From: DUZB01 sp964407525
Lineage (GTDB): Bacteria; Desulfobacterota; DSM-4660; Desulfatiglandales; Desulfatiglandaceae
Length of the DNA stretch: 8,347 nt
Direction of reading: 5' to 3'
Assembly: GCA_964407525.1 (NCBI GenBank)
Contig: CAYOWC010000223.1
Coordinates: 1-8,347, forward strand
Shown: piece by piece, positions 1 to 5,547 of the stretch
Layout: each line of letters starts with the position of its first letter
How positions within the stretch are numbered: the stretch's first letter is position 1
The notes under the pieces: model-generated
Database searches by the model: none
Told to the model about the DNA's origin: nothing
Seen by the model: the letters and a program-made list of their open reading frames with translations, nothing else
Program-made: the position numbers and the translations under genes

Positions 1-73
1 AAATGACATATTCGGCTTCCTGGTGTTTTGTGTCCATGGTGGTAACGACAAGAACAGTTGGTTTGCGACTCAT
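1..73 (-). CDS. Tm-1-like ATP-binding / UPF0261 family protein, N-terminal fragment (runs off window)
   Basis: Only the first 24 codons are visible; the gene continues beyond position 1. The N-terminus reads MSRKPTVLVVTTMDTKHQEA. A short hydrophobic strand followed by T-x-DTK and an acidic helix is the usual beginning of Tm-1-like/UPF0261 proteins, which typically start with a 'GTLDTKGEE'-like segment. These proteins are about 400 residues long and contain an ATP-binding domain related to the tomato Tm-1 resistance protein; their bacterial role is poorly defined. The start is well supported by a strong Shine-Dalgarno GGGAGGT (plus-strand positions 78-84) four bases before the ATG. It lies 46 bp after the stop of the cysteine-rich ferredoxin protein on the same strand, so the two are probably co-transcribed. 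Confidence is limited by the short visible piece. Confidence 0.6.
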   Translation of the reverse strand, partial: MSRKPTVLVVTTMDTKHQEAEYVI

Positions 74-87
74 TTTTACCTCCCTGA

Positions 88-102
88 TCCGGCCATGCCG
101 GA
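88..102. repeat. Perfect inverted repeat (6-bp arms, 3-base loop) between two minus-strand genes
   Basis: TCCGGC-CAT-GCCGGA forms a GC-rich 6-bp stem with a 3-base loop in the 46-bp gap between the cysteine-rich protein and the UPF0261-type gene. In the minus-strand transcript no U-run follows; the Shine-Dalgarno of the downstream gene comes 3 bases later. A transcription terminator is therefore unlikely. An mRNA structure that stabilises an end or tunes translation of the downstream gene is possible. Confidence 0.5.
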
Positions 103-119
103 ATGATGAATGAAAAAGT

Positions 120-1286
120 TCAAGCACTCTGACGCAAGCGAGGAGGAAGAATAAACACTTTCCTCAGTCCTTCCTTCAAGGAAATGGCTTCCTCCGGACA
201 GGAGCGGGCGCAGACCCCGCATCCAAAGCAGGCTTCTTCGTCCCTTTGGGCAACGCCTTCTTCGTTCAATGCGATGGCATCCGTCGGACACAGGTCCACG
301 CAAGTACCGCAGCCGGAACAGGTATTTCCGTCGATCACAGATAGATAATACGTTGAATTTATGAGCGGGAAGGCACCATCGCGCCAGAGGTTGATGGTGT
401 CACAACAATCCTTACAGCAGTTACAAATACTTGTTTCCGGCCTGGCTTCTTTGGAATTGGGATGGAAAGCCTTGTGCACAAGACCGGCCTCCTCTGCTTC
501 TTTCATAATTTTCCGGGCTTCATCTTTCGTGATGGGCTGGGCAAAACCCTGGGCCACCGTATGGCGCGCGGACTTGCCGAACGTAAAACAGTTCAGGGTA
601 GGCGCATCGGTACTGCAGGCTTCTCCGAGCACCTGCCGCCGCTGTCGGCAGAAACAATACCCCACGGCGATATCATCAAATTTTTGAATAATCTCTTCGA
701 TATTTTGACTGGGCAGAATAAACTCATCCGGTACTTCAATAGTCTTATCTATAGGTAAGATTTTAATAGAGGTTCCCGCTTCCGTTTCCCGTGTTGGGAC
801 AGTCCTGTCTACGGGCGGTGAGGCCTTAAATACGGGAGTGAGAGTATCATAATTTCCCTGAATCTGGTCCCTGACCTCCTCAAAGAGTTTCTTGAAAAGT
901 TCCGCGAGCCGTTTTTCTTCTTCATCGCCTTTGAGAGGCCCCATGAATTTATATTCCATAACACCAACGTTCATGAGAGGAAGCAGCCGAAAGACCATGA
1001 CCCCCGTAGAACTGGGCTGATTAAAAACCAGTCCCTTTTTTGCAAGACTTCCAGCACATTTTTCCACCTTTTCATCCGAAAACCCACTCGATTTCTTCAA
1101 CTCCTCCATGGTCTGGGACGCTTTGCTATTGAAGGCCTGGATCAAATCCAGTTCATCTTCTTCATCACCAACCACGTTCTTTACAATGGCAATGCTTGTG
1201 TCATTTACCGGAAAAGGCATCATACCCTGTCTGCAAATAACGTTAGCCGCCCTCTCGAACTTCTCCTGTAATGTTCTATCGTTCAT
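120..1286 (-). CDS. Cysteine-rich 4Fe-4S protein with winged-helix-like N-terminus and C-terminal 2x[4Fe-4S] ferredoxin module
   Basis: This 388-residue cytoplasmic protein has three parts. Residues 45-110 resemble a winged helix (helices, then 'LAKKGLVFN' and a hydrophobic wing). The middle carries two unusual cysteine groups: C211-x-C213 with C224 and C233, and the cluster C288, C290, C291, C294, C295. The C-terminus (about 321-370) is a classical bacterial-type double [4Fe-4S] ferredoxin, with C323/C326/C329/C333 followed by P and C353/C356/C359/C363 followed by P. No catalytic domain is recognised, so an electron-transfer or redox-sensing role is inferred. Proteins of this layout are annotated simply as 4Fe-4S binding proteins in anaerobic deltaproteobacteria. 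The start has a GGAG ribosome site about 8 bases upstream. The basic, non-ferredoxin tail after residue 372 is odd. The gene probably shares a transcript with the UPF0261-type gene downstream. Confidence 0.85.
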   Translation of the reverse strand: MNDRTLQEKFERAANVICRQGMMPFPVNDTSIAIVKNVVGDEEDELDLIQAFNSKASQTMEELKKSSGFSDEKVEKCAGSLAKKGLVFNQPSSTGVMVFRLLPLMNVGVMEYKFMGPLKGDEEEKRLAELFKKLFEEVRDQIQGNYDTLTPVFKASPPVDRTVPTRETEAGTSIKILPIDKTIEVPDEFILPSQNIEEIIQKFDDIAVGYCFCRQRRQVLGEACSTDAPTLNCFTFGKSARHTVAQGFAQPITKDEARKIMKEAEEAGLVHKAFHPNSKEARPETSICNCCKDCCDTINLWRDGAFPLINSTYYLSVIDGNTCSGCGTCVDLCPTDAIALNEEGVAQRDEEACFGCGVCARSCPEEAISLKEGLRKVFILPPRLRQSA

Positions 1287-1378
1287 GTACGCTTCTCCTT
1301 TTTTCCGTGAAGGTTTTATTCTTTAAATCAGACGGATGGAACTCCAATATGGTGTGAATCGCTTTCAAAACTCTTTTG

Positions 1379-1402
1379 TACATGTATCTTTTTTAAAAAA
1401 GA
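1379..1402. promoter_or_regulatory. Two adjacent palindromes in the divergent intergenic region
   Basis: The 238-bp gap between the divergent genes starting at 1286 (minus) and 1525 (plus) holds TACATGTA at 1379-1386, immediately followed by the 16-base perfect palindrome TCTTTTTTAAAAAAGA at 1387-1402. They lie about 100 bp upstream of the minus-strand gene, a reasonable distance for an operator or curved-DNA activator site. A minus-strand -35-like TTGAAG sits beside them, but no good -10 was found. Function is unproven. Confidence 0.3.
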
Positions 1403-1435
1403 ACTTCAAGATTTAATCAATTGGTTCCGTTGACG

Positions 1436-1451
1436 ATTGTCAGTTCACAAT
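1436..1451. promoter_or_regulatory. Possible operator half-sites ATTGT-N6-ACAAT
   Basis: ATTGT at 1436-1440 and ACAAT at 1447-1451 form a dyad with a 6-base centre. It lies about 40 bp upstream of the predicted -35 box of the lipoprotein hydrolase. The partly overlapping dyad TGAC-N4-GTCA (1431-1442) makes the stretch look like a regulator-binding region. The arms are short, so chance cannot be excluded. Confidence 0.25.
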
Positions 1452-1488
1452 TGCAGGTCTTTCAACACTTCATGTTGGCGCTTTCTCT

Positions 1489-1517
1489 TTGACATCTGCA
1501 CGATAAATATCTACCAT
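1489..1517 (+). promoter_or_regulatory. Predicted sigma-70-type promoter for the lipoprotein hydrolase
   Basis: A perfect TTGACA (-35, 1489-1494) is followed after exactly 17 bp by TACCAT (-10, 1512-1517), which keeps the key T, A, A and T of TATAAT. The expected transcription start is near 1524, directly at the ATG at 1525. No Shine-Dalgarno sequence is seen before that ATG, which fits a leaderless or nearly leaderless mRNA if this promoter is used. Confidence 0.45.
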
Positions 1518-1524
1518 CCATTTT

Positions 1525-2451
1525 ATGATCAAACGAACTATTATTTTTCTTCTGCTCTGCCTTTGTAATCTGGGAATGGTTTCATGCGGTCTTTTCGTAC
1601 AGGAACTTCCCAACGGAAAAGTTCCATCTTCCCATTCCTATGACCATTTTGTCGAAATCAAAGGAATTAATTACCACTATACCGAATATCCCGGTTCGGG
1701 ACAACCCATACTCCTTCTTCACGGCTTCGCCTCATCCACCTATACCTGGGAAAAAGTCGCTCCGTTACTCCAGGCGAAAGGCTACCATGTATGGGCGTTG
1801 GATATGAAAGGCTTTGGGTGGTCCGACAAACCGAAAAAAAGCGTTTACGCACCACAAGAACTGATGGAAGAAGTGAACGAATGGATGAATGTAATGGGGC
1901 TTGAAAAGGTGGTTTTTGTGGGGAATTCCCTTGGGGGCGCCATCGCATGGAACATGGCTCTCGACCACCCGGACAAAGTAAGCAGGCTCGTCCTCATTGA
2001 TGCCGCCGGTTTCATGCACAAAATGCCTTTCCCGGTCCGTCTTGCAGGCCTTCCGGGAGCGGCTGCAATCTCAAAACTGTTTTTTGGGCGCTGGATGATC
2101 CGCGACATCCTTAAACAAGTCTACTACGATCCTTCCCGCATTACGGAGATTCAGGTTGATGCCCACTACAACCGAATGCGAACGGAAAATGCCCTTTTTG
2201 CGGTGACCGCACTTGGACAATCATTAGACGAGCTTGCCTCAGAAAAATACTCCGAGAGGATACCGGAGGTTCAATTAAAAACCCTGATTATATGGGGCCG
2301 GGAAGACTCCTGGATTCCGGTTGAAAATGGCCGGAAGTTCGAAAAGGCCCTTCCTAACGCCACGCTGAAGATAATCCCCGGGTGCGGACATATTCCCCAG
2401 GAAGAAAGACCGGAAGAAACCGCGCAACTTATCCTGGATTTTCTGCAGTAA
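1525..2451 (+). CDS. Lipoprotein alpha/beta-fold hydrolase
   Basis: This 308-residue protein begins with a lipoprotein-type signal: K3-R4, a hydrophobic stretch 5-19 and Cys21 after M-V-S, so it is probably lipidated and anchored to a membrane on the periplasmic side. The mature part is a single alpha/beta-hydrolase domain (about 42-308). The oxyanion-hole HG is at 66-67, the nucleophile elbow G-N-S-L-G puts Ser135 in place, the acid is probably Asp261 (RED-SWIP) and the base His289 (GCGHIPQEE), giving a complete triad. The sequence style is that of the epoxide-hydrolase/MhpC-like esterases; the substrate cannot be told. The start is chosen because it gives an intact signal peptide, although no Shine-Dalgarno precedes it. 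It is transcribed convergently to the MucR-type gene, whose stop lies only 10 bp away, with no obvious hairpin terminator between. Confidence 0.9.
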   Translation: MIKRTIIFLLLCLCNLGMVSCGLFVQELPNGKVPSSHSYDHFVEIKGINYHYTEYPGSGQPILLLHGFASSTYTWEKVAPLLQAKGYHVWALDMKGFGWSDKPKKSVYAPQELMEEVNEWMNVMGLEKVVFVGNSLGGAIAWNMALDHPDKVSRLVLIDAAGFMHKMPFPVRLAGLPGAAAISKLFFGRWMIRDILKQVYYDPSRITEIQVDAHYNRMRTENALFAVTALGQSLDELASEKYSERIPEVQLKTLIIWGREDSWIPVENGRKFEKALPNATLKIIPGCGHIPQEERPEETAQLILDFLQ

Positions 2452-2461
2452 TTTATCTGTC

Positions 2462-2989
2462 TTAAACCAGTTTCTTCGCCTTTTTTGCTGTAGAGGCTTT
2501 CCGGCCTTTGCTGCTTGTTTTCCCCTTTGTTTTCCCTGCCGTTTCTTGCGCTTTCCTAGCCGCTAAGTTTTCCCTTCTTTTCTGCTGAAGCCTTTCTCCC
2601 AGCTTATGGGTTTTGGCAGTTTCCCTTCGTTTTGCGGAGAGTGACTTGGCTGCCAGAGGCTGCCTTGCTGAGAAGCCATACTTCTTCCGGTATTCTTTGG
2701 CATCCATATTATGTTCTTTTATAAGATGCCGATTGCTGAGGAGTTTGAATTCCCTGCCACACTCGAGGCAGATCACCTTGTTCTTCAGAATTGATTTCTC
2801 CGGAGCCACAGTCTCAGAAACTACGGGGGTTTCCGTTTCAGGCCCAACCCCCTCCTCCAACGCCTTGATTCCATGTAATGTCTGGAAGGTTTTTTTCAGA
2901 AACCCTTCCATATCTTCTGCCGACATCACTGAGTGAGAAGCCTGTGCAACTGCAATTTCCGCCGTTATTTCCGTTAAAGATTTCACCAT
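2462..2989 (-). CDS. MucR/Ros-family zinc-finger transcriptional regulator
   Basis: This DNA-binding regulator of the MucR/Ros family has 175 residues from the start preferred here. The N-terminal helix region (VKSLTEITAEIAVAQASHS) is the family's oligomerisation region. A zinc finger follows: C-L-E-C, ten residues, then H and a second H four residues on, continuing into the family signature K-E-Y-R-K-K-Y-G-F-S. The last 60 residues are a Lys/Arg/Ala-rich, histone-H1-like tail that should bind DNA nonspecifically. The ATG at 2989-2987 is chosen because GGAGG lies 8 bases before it; the in-frame ATG at 3004 would add five residues and has no comparable ribosome site. MucR proteins bind A/T-rich DNA and often repress surface, virulence or horizontally acquired genes; targets here are unknown. 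The gene lies downstream of the histidine-phosphatase gene on the same strand. Confidence 0.9.
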   Translation of the reverse strand: MVKSLTEITAEIAVAQASHSVMSAEDMEGFLKKTFQTLHGIKALEEGVGPETETPVVSETVAPEKSILKNKVICLECGREFKLLSNRHLIKEHNMDAKEYRKKYGFSARQPLAAKSLSAKRRETAKTHKLGERLQQKRRENLAARKAQETAGKTKGKTSSKGRKASTAKKAKKLV

Positions 2990-2998
2990 TGTCTGAAC

Positions 2999-3012
2999 CT
3001 CCATTGGTGGAG
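2999..3012 (-). promoter_or_regulatory. Small hairpin covering the mucR-type ribosome binding site
   Basis: In the minus-strand transcript CTCCA-CCAA-TGGAG forms a 5-bp stem with a 4-base loop. Its 3' arm contains most of the Shine-Dalgarno GGAGG (plus-strand 2998-3002) and the upstream alternative ATG. If it folds, it would partly hide the ribosome site. It is short, so only a weak effect is expected. Confidence 0.3.
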
Positions 3013-3026
3013 TTTATGTTCCTGCC

Positions 3027-3055
3027 AGAATGCAGAAAAAGGTAAAAAATGTCAA
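3027..3055 (-). promoter_or_regulatory. Predicted promoter for the mucR-type gene
   Basis: On the minus strand TTGACA (plus coordinates 3055-3050) is followed after 17 bp by CATTCT (3032-3027). The -35 is perfect and the -10 is weak (3 of 6). The predicted start is near 3020, giving a leader of about 30 bases before the ATG at 2989. It would let the regulator be transcribed independently of the upstream histidine-phosphatase gene. Confidence 0.45.
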
Positions 3056-3103
3056 TCATTTTAAAATAGTTAAGCCCATGAAACCGAAACCGACCTTGTC
3101 TTA

Positions 3104-3667
3104 TCAGACCCTGATATTTTTCCAGCCCCGGTTGGTATCTTCCATACCGTGCCTGACCAACCTGAGGCCCGATTCGTTCACATCAATGGTGGTAATAGAT
3201 CCATTCTCAGGCCAGAAACAGACTACCCGGTCGTCTTTGTTTGCTTCTCCCACAATCGCGTTAATGGCAATGGAGTGGGAAAAAAGTACAGAGTCTTCCT
3301 TAAATTCGGAGATCGCTTCAATAACACCAATTCTCCAGGTTTTGAGATTCTGGTCTAAATCCTCCCACTTCATTTCGACCACCCGCTTAAGCCATTCAAG
3401 TCTTTCTCCTAAATCTTCAAAAGGGGTCGGAATTTCTCCTATACGTTTTTCCATCAACGGTGTTACCTTCCAAATTTCAGCCAAAGGTGCTGCTGTTTCC
3501 AGGGTGCGCGCATAGGGGCTTGACAGTATTTTGAGCGGACCTAAAGGCGCCAGTAATCTGGCAGCGGCCCTGGCTTGTTCAAGGCCCGTTTGGTCGACAC
3601 CCGGATCACGTTCTTCGCCCCAATTGCCTTGGGCCTTTCCATGACGCACAATATAAATTCTTGCCAT
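3104..3667 (-). CDS. Histidine phosphatase superfamily protein (phosphoglycerate-mutase-like / SixA-like)
   Basis: This 187-residue cytoplasmic protein belongs to the branch-1 histidine phosphatases. The catalytic R8-H9-G10 motif lies right at the N-terminus (IYIVRHGKA), Arg54 sits in the typical S-S-P-Y-A-R-T-L-E-T-A element, an acidic residue follows at about E78, and the second catalytic histidine is H131 in F-S-H-S-I-A-I-N. All residues needed for phosphoryl transfer through phospho-His9 are present, so it should be active. The substrate is not evident: the length fits a small phosphatase rather than the ~230-250-residue glycolytic phosphoglycerate mutase. The start is supported by GAGGA 5 bases upstream of the ATG. 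It has its own good promoter upstream (3764-3793) and is followed after 114 bp by the MucR-type regulator. Confidence 0.88.
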   Translation of the reverse strand: MARIYIVRHGKAQGNWGEERDPGVDQTGLEQARAAARLLAPLGPLKILSSPYARTLETAAPLAEIWKVTPLMEKRIGEIPTPFEDLGERLEWLKRVVEMKWEDLDQNLKTWRIGVIEAISEFKEDSVLFSHSIAINAIVGEANKDDRVVCFWPENGSITTIDVNESGLRLVRHGMEDTNRGWKNIRV

Positions 3668-3763
3668 AGGTTCCTCACCTTGCAGTATTCAAAAAAACCC
3701 AAAAATACTTTTACCCAATGCCTTAAAACGCCACTGTGATAAGAAATGGTTTTCCTGAGCGAG

Positions 3764-3793
3764 AGTATAGAAAAATTTCCCCTTGCGGGTCAA
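3764..3793 (-). promoter_or_regulatory. Predicted sigma-70-type promoter for the histidine phosphatase gene
   Basis: On the minus strand TTGACC (plus coordinates 3793-3788) and TATACT (3769-3764) are separated by 18 bp; both boxes match consensus at 5 of 6 positions. Transcription would begin near 3757, giving a leader of about 90 bases before the ATG at 3667. This is the best-scoring promoter by eye in the window. Confidence 0.5.
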
Positions 3794-3824
3794 GAATAAG
3801 CATATATGAAATGTCTTTCAATTC

Positions 3825-3833
3825 TGATATAGT
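3825..3833 (+). promoter_or_regulatory. Possible extended -10 promoter for the serine hydrolase gene
   Basis: TGA-TATAGT has the TGn extension and a -10 box matching 5 of 6 positions, but no good -35 lies upstream. The start would be near 3840, leaving a leader of about 37 bases that ends in the strong ribosome site TAGGAGGG before the ATG at 3877. It is divergent from the histidine-phosphatase promoter. Confidence 0.3.
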
Positions 3834-3876
3834 AATAATAAAATTATGAAGAGTTTAGTGTAGGAGGGCAAATCTC

Positions 3877-5067
3877 ATGACCAGCATTTTTCGATCCCTG
3901 TTTCTGGCGCTTATGGCGCTACTCATCTCTTTTTTCCCTGAAACCACAATCGCTCAAACTTCTCTCGATTCCCTGCTCAAACCTTATCTATCTCGCTATG
4001 ATCTGCCTGCCATTGCAGCTGCAGTGGTTAAAGACGGAAAAGTCCTTTCGGCCGGTGCTGTTGGTACGAGGCGAACCGGTGCAGATATTCCAGTCACAAT
4101 TAACGACCGTTTCCATCTGGGATCAGACACCAAAGCGATGACGGCACTTCTGGCGGCAATGATGGTTGAAAATGGAAGGCTTCGCTGGCACTCAACCATG
4201 GCCGAGGTTTTTCCGGAACTTGTGGAGGAGATGGACCCCCGACTGCGGTCCGTGACGCTCGAACAGCTTCTATCACACACAAGCGGTATCCCGACCGATA
4301 ATGAAGATATTGTAGACCGATACAGCAAAGCGATGTATCAAGAGGGAAATCTTGACGAAATGCGGTACTGGCTCGTGAAGGAGTGGAGTAAAAAGTCTCT
4401 GGCATCTGATCCGGGGACAACATTCGCGTATTCGAATATGGGATACACCATCGCGGGCGCCATGATCGAGCGCGTCGAAGGAAAAACTTGGGATGAATTG
4501 ATCACAGAGCGGATTTTCATCCCGTTCCAGATGAAAACAGCCGGTCTTGGCCCGCAGTCCTCTCTCGGCAAAATAGACGCGCCACTCGGACATTCAATAA
4601 TAGATGGAAAGCAAAAAGCATTTCTCGCCGGTCCTAACGGGGACGCCCCGTCCCTCCTAGGTCCCGCAGGGATCGTACACATGTCGATCCTTGACTTCGC
4701 CCTCTGGGCCGGCTGGAACGCAGGCCAGGGGAATCGTGAACCTGCCCTTGTCAAACCGGAAACCATACAAAAGCTTCACACACCCGTTACTATCTTGCCT
4801 GCCGGGAAAAATGCTCCCCCCGGAACACCGCCACGGGGAAAATATGCACTCGGGTGGGGTGAACTGAAGGTTGACTGGGCTCCCTACCCGTTGAATTACC
4901 ATGGAGGCTCAAATGGCATGAATATCGCTCACATCTGGCTCGATACAAAAGAAGATCTGGCCATTGTCACCACCACTAACATAGGTGGCAAAAAGGCGGA
5001 AAATGCGCTACTGGCTCTTGCGAAGGAGCTATACACAAAATGCATAAAGAAAAAGGAATCCCCATGA
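3877..5067 (+). CDS. Exported serine hydrolase, beta-lactamase class C / EstB-like family
   Basis: This 396-residue protein has a Sec signal peptide (residues 1-26, hydrophobic 6-20, likely cleavage after T-T-I-A before Q27), so it acts in the periplasm or outside. The mature part is a class C beta-lactamase/penicillin-binding-protein-like domain. Nucleophile Ser83 lies in S83-D-T-K86, Tyr185 in Y185-S-N187, and H342-G-G stands where KTG is found in true beta-lactamases. An H-x-G box is usual in the esterase/peptidase-like members, so hydrolysis of an ester or D-amino-acid peptide is as likely as drug resistance. The family elements S-H-T-S-G-I-P (133-139) and a G-Y-T-I-A-G-A region also fit. 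The start follows a strong AGGAGGG. Its TGA overlaps the ATG of the broken molybdopterin oxidoreductase gene (ATGA), showing that the two once formed an operon. Confidence 0.92.
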   Translation: MTSIFRSLFLALMALLISFFPETTIAQTSLDSLLKPYLSRYDLPAIAAAVVKDGKVLSAGAVGTRRTGADIPVTINDRFHLGSDTKAMTALLAAMMVENGRLRWHSTMAEVFPELVEEMDPRLRSVTLEQLLSHTSGIPTDNEDIVDRYSKAMYQEGNLDEMRYWLVKEWSKKSLASDPGTTFAYSNMGYTIAGAMIERVEGKTWDELITERIFIPFQMKTAGLGPQSSLGKIDAPLGHSIIDGKQKAFLAGPNGDAPSLLGPAGIVHMSILDFALWAGWNAGQGNREPALVKPETIQKLHTPVTILPAGKNAPPGTPPRGKYALGWGELKVDWAPYPLNYHGGSNGMNIAHIWLDTKEDLAIVTTTNIGGKKAENALLALAKELYTKCIKKKESP

Positions 5068-5530
5068 CTCATTGGGAAAAAACAAGCTGTGGCCTTTGCC
5101 TGCAGTGCTGCGGCCTGGAGGTGTTGGTTGAAAACAACAGGATAGTAAAAGTTCGCCCCGACAAAGACAATCCCCGTTCCCGGGCGTATGTCTGCCGAAA
5201 AGGTCTCAAGATCGCCCATCTTCAGCACAATAGTCAGCGGCTGAATTACCCCATGGGAAAGAAAAACGGGCAGTTGGAACGTTTGACGTGGGATAGAGCG
5301 CTAACCGAAATATGCAGTCGGCTGGGTGATATTCTGGAAAAGCACAGAACGGGATGGTCCTTCTGCCCCAGGGTTTCGGTCTGGATTTTGAAGGACAGAC
5401 TATTGGGCCTAACGTCAATGAACTAACCTAGGCAAGTCATCGAGACCCTATCGCGGCAACTCCATATCATCGCCGGGTGCCGTGCCGATTGGATAGACGC
5501 GAATTAATTGAGGAAAGTATGAAATGCTGA
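5064..5530 (+). pseudogene. Molybdopterin oxidoreductase remnant: N- and C-terminal ends joined out of frame
   Basis: The first frame (5064-5426) encodes the N-terminal [4Fe-4S]/Mo-bisMGD segment: C9-x2-C12-x3-C16-x27-C44 followed by R-K-G, then L-T-W-D-R-A-L. The match ends near 'ILEKHRT' at about codon 95, where intact relatives of about 650-750 residues continue with a catalytic domain. From about 5345 a second frame (offset by +2) reads G-M-V-L-L-P-Q-G-F-G, then G-P-N-V-N-E-L-T, a TAG (5429-5431), and A-S-H-R-D-P-I-A-A-T-P-Y-H-R, ending V-P-C-R before a TGA at 5528-5530. This is how the C-terminus of the family ends (NVNELT, HRDP, TPxH, VPCR). So roughly 500 codons are missing, the ends are out of frame, and one further stop has arisen. 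The ATG at 5064 (not 5040) is preferred: AAGGA precedes it and it overlaps the hydrolase stop by ATGA. No function is expected. Confidence 0.8.
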
Positions 5531-5547
5531 CAGTTATGCAATGGTTT

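Noticed and set aside
88..102. Rho-independent terminator between the ferredoxin-type and UPF0261-type genes
   Set aside because: The stem is GC-rich but no run of U follows on the minus-strand transcript; a ribosome site comes instead.
2452..2461. Bidirectional terminator between the convergent hydrolase and MucR-type genes
   Set aside because: The gap is only 10 bp and no hairpin could be found across the two stop codons.
3030..3515. Open frame of 161 codons on the plus strand
   Set aside because: It lies opposite the histidine-phosphatase gene, has no recognisable domain and no good ribosome site; it is a shadow of the real gene.
3877..5067. True antibiotic-resistance class C beta-lactamase
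   Set aside because: The KTG box is replaced by HGG, typical of the broader esterase/peptidase-like members; resistance cannot be claimed from sequence.
5429..5431. In-frame TAG in the molybdopterin oxidoreductase C-terminal part read as pyrrolysine
   Set aside because: Some Desulfobacterota do use pyrrolysine, but the gene also lacks about 500 codons and its two ends are in different frames, so decay explains the TAG (one base from TCG, Ser) more simply.
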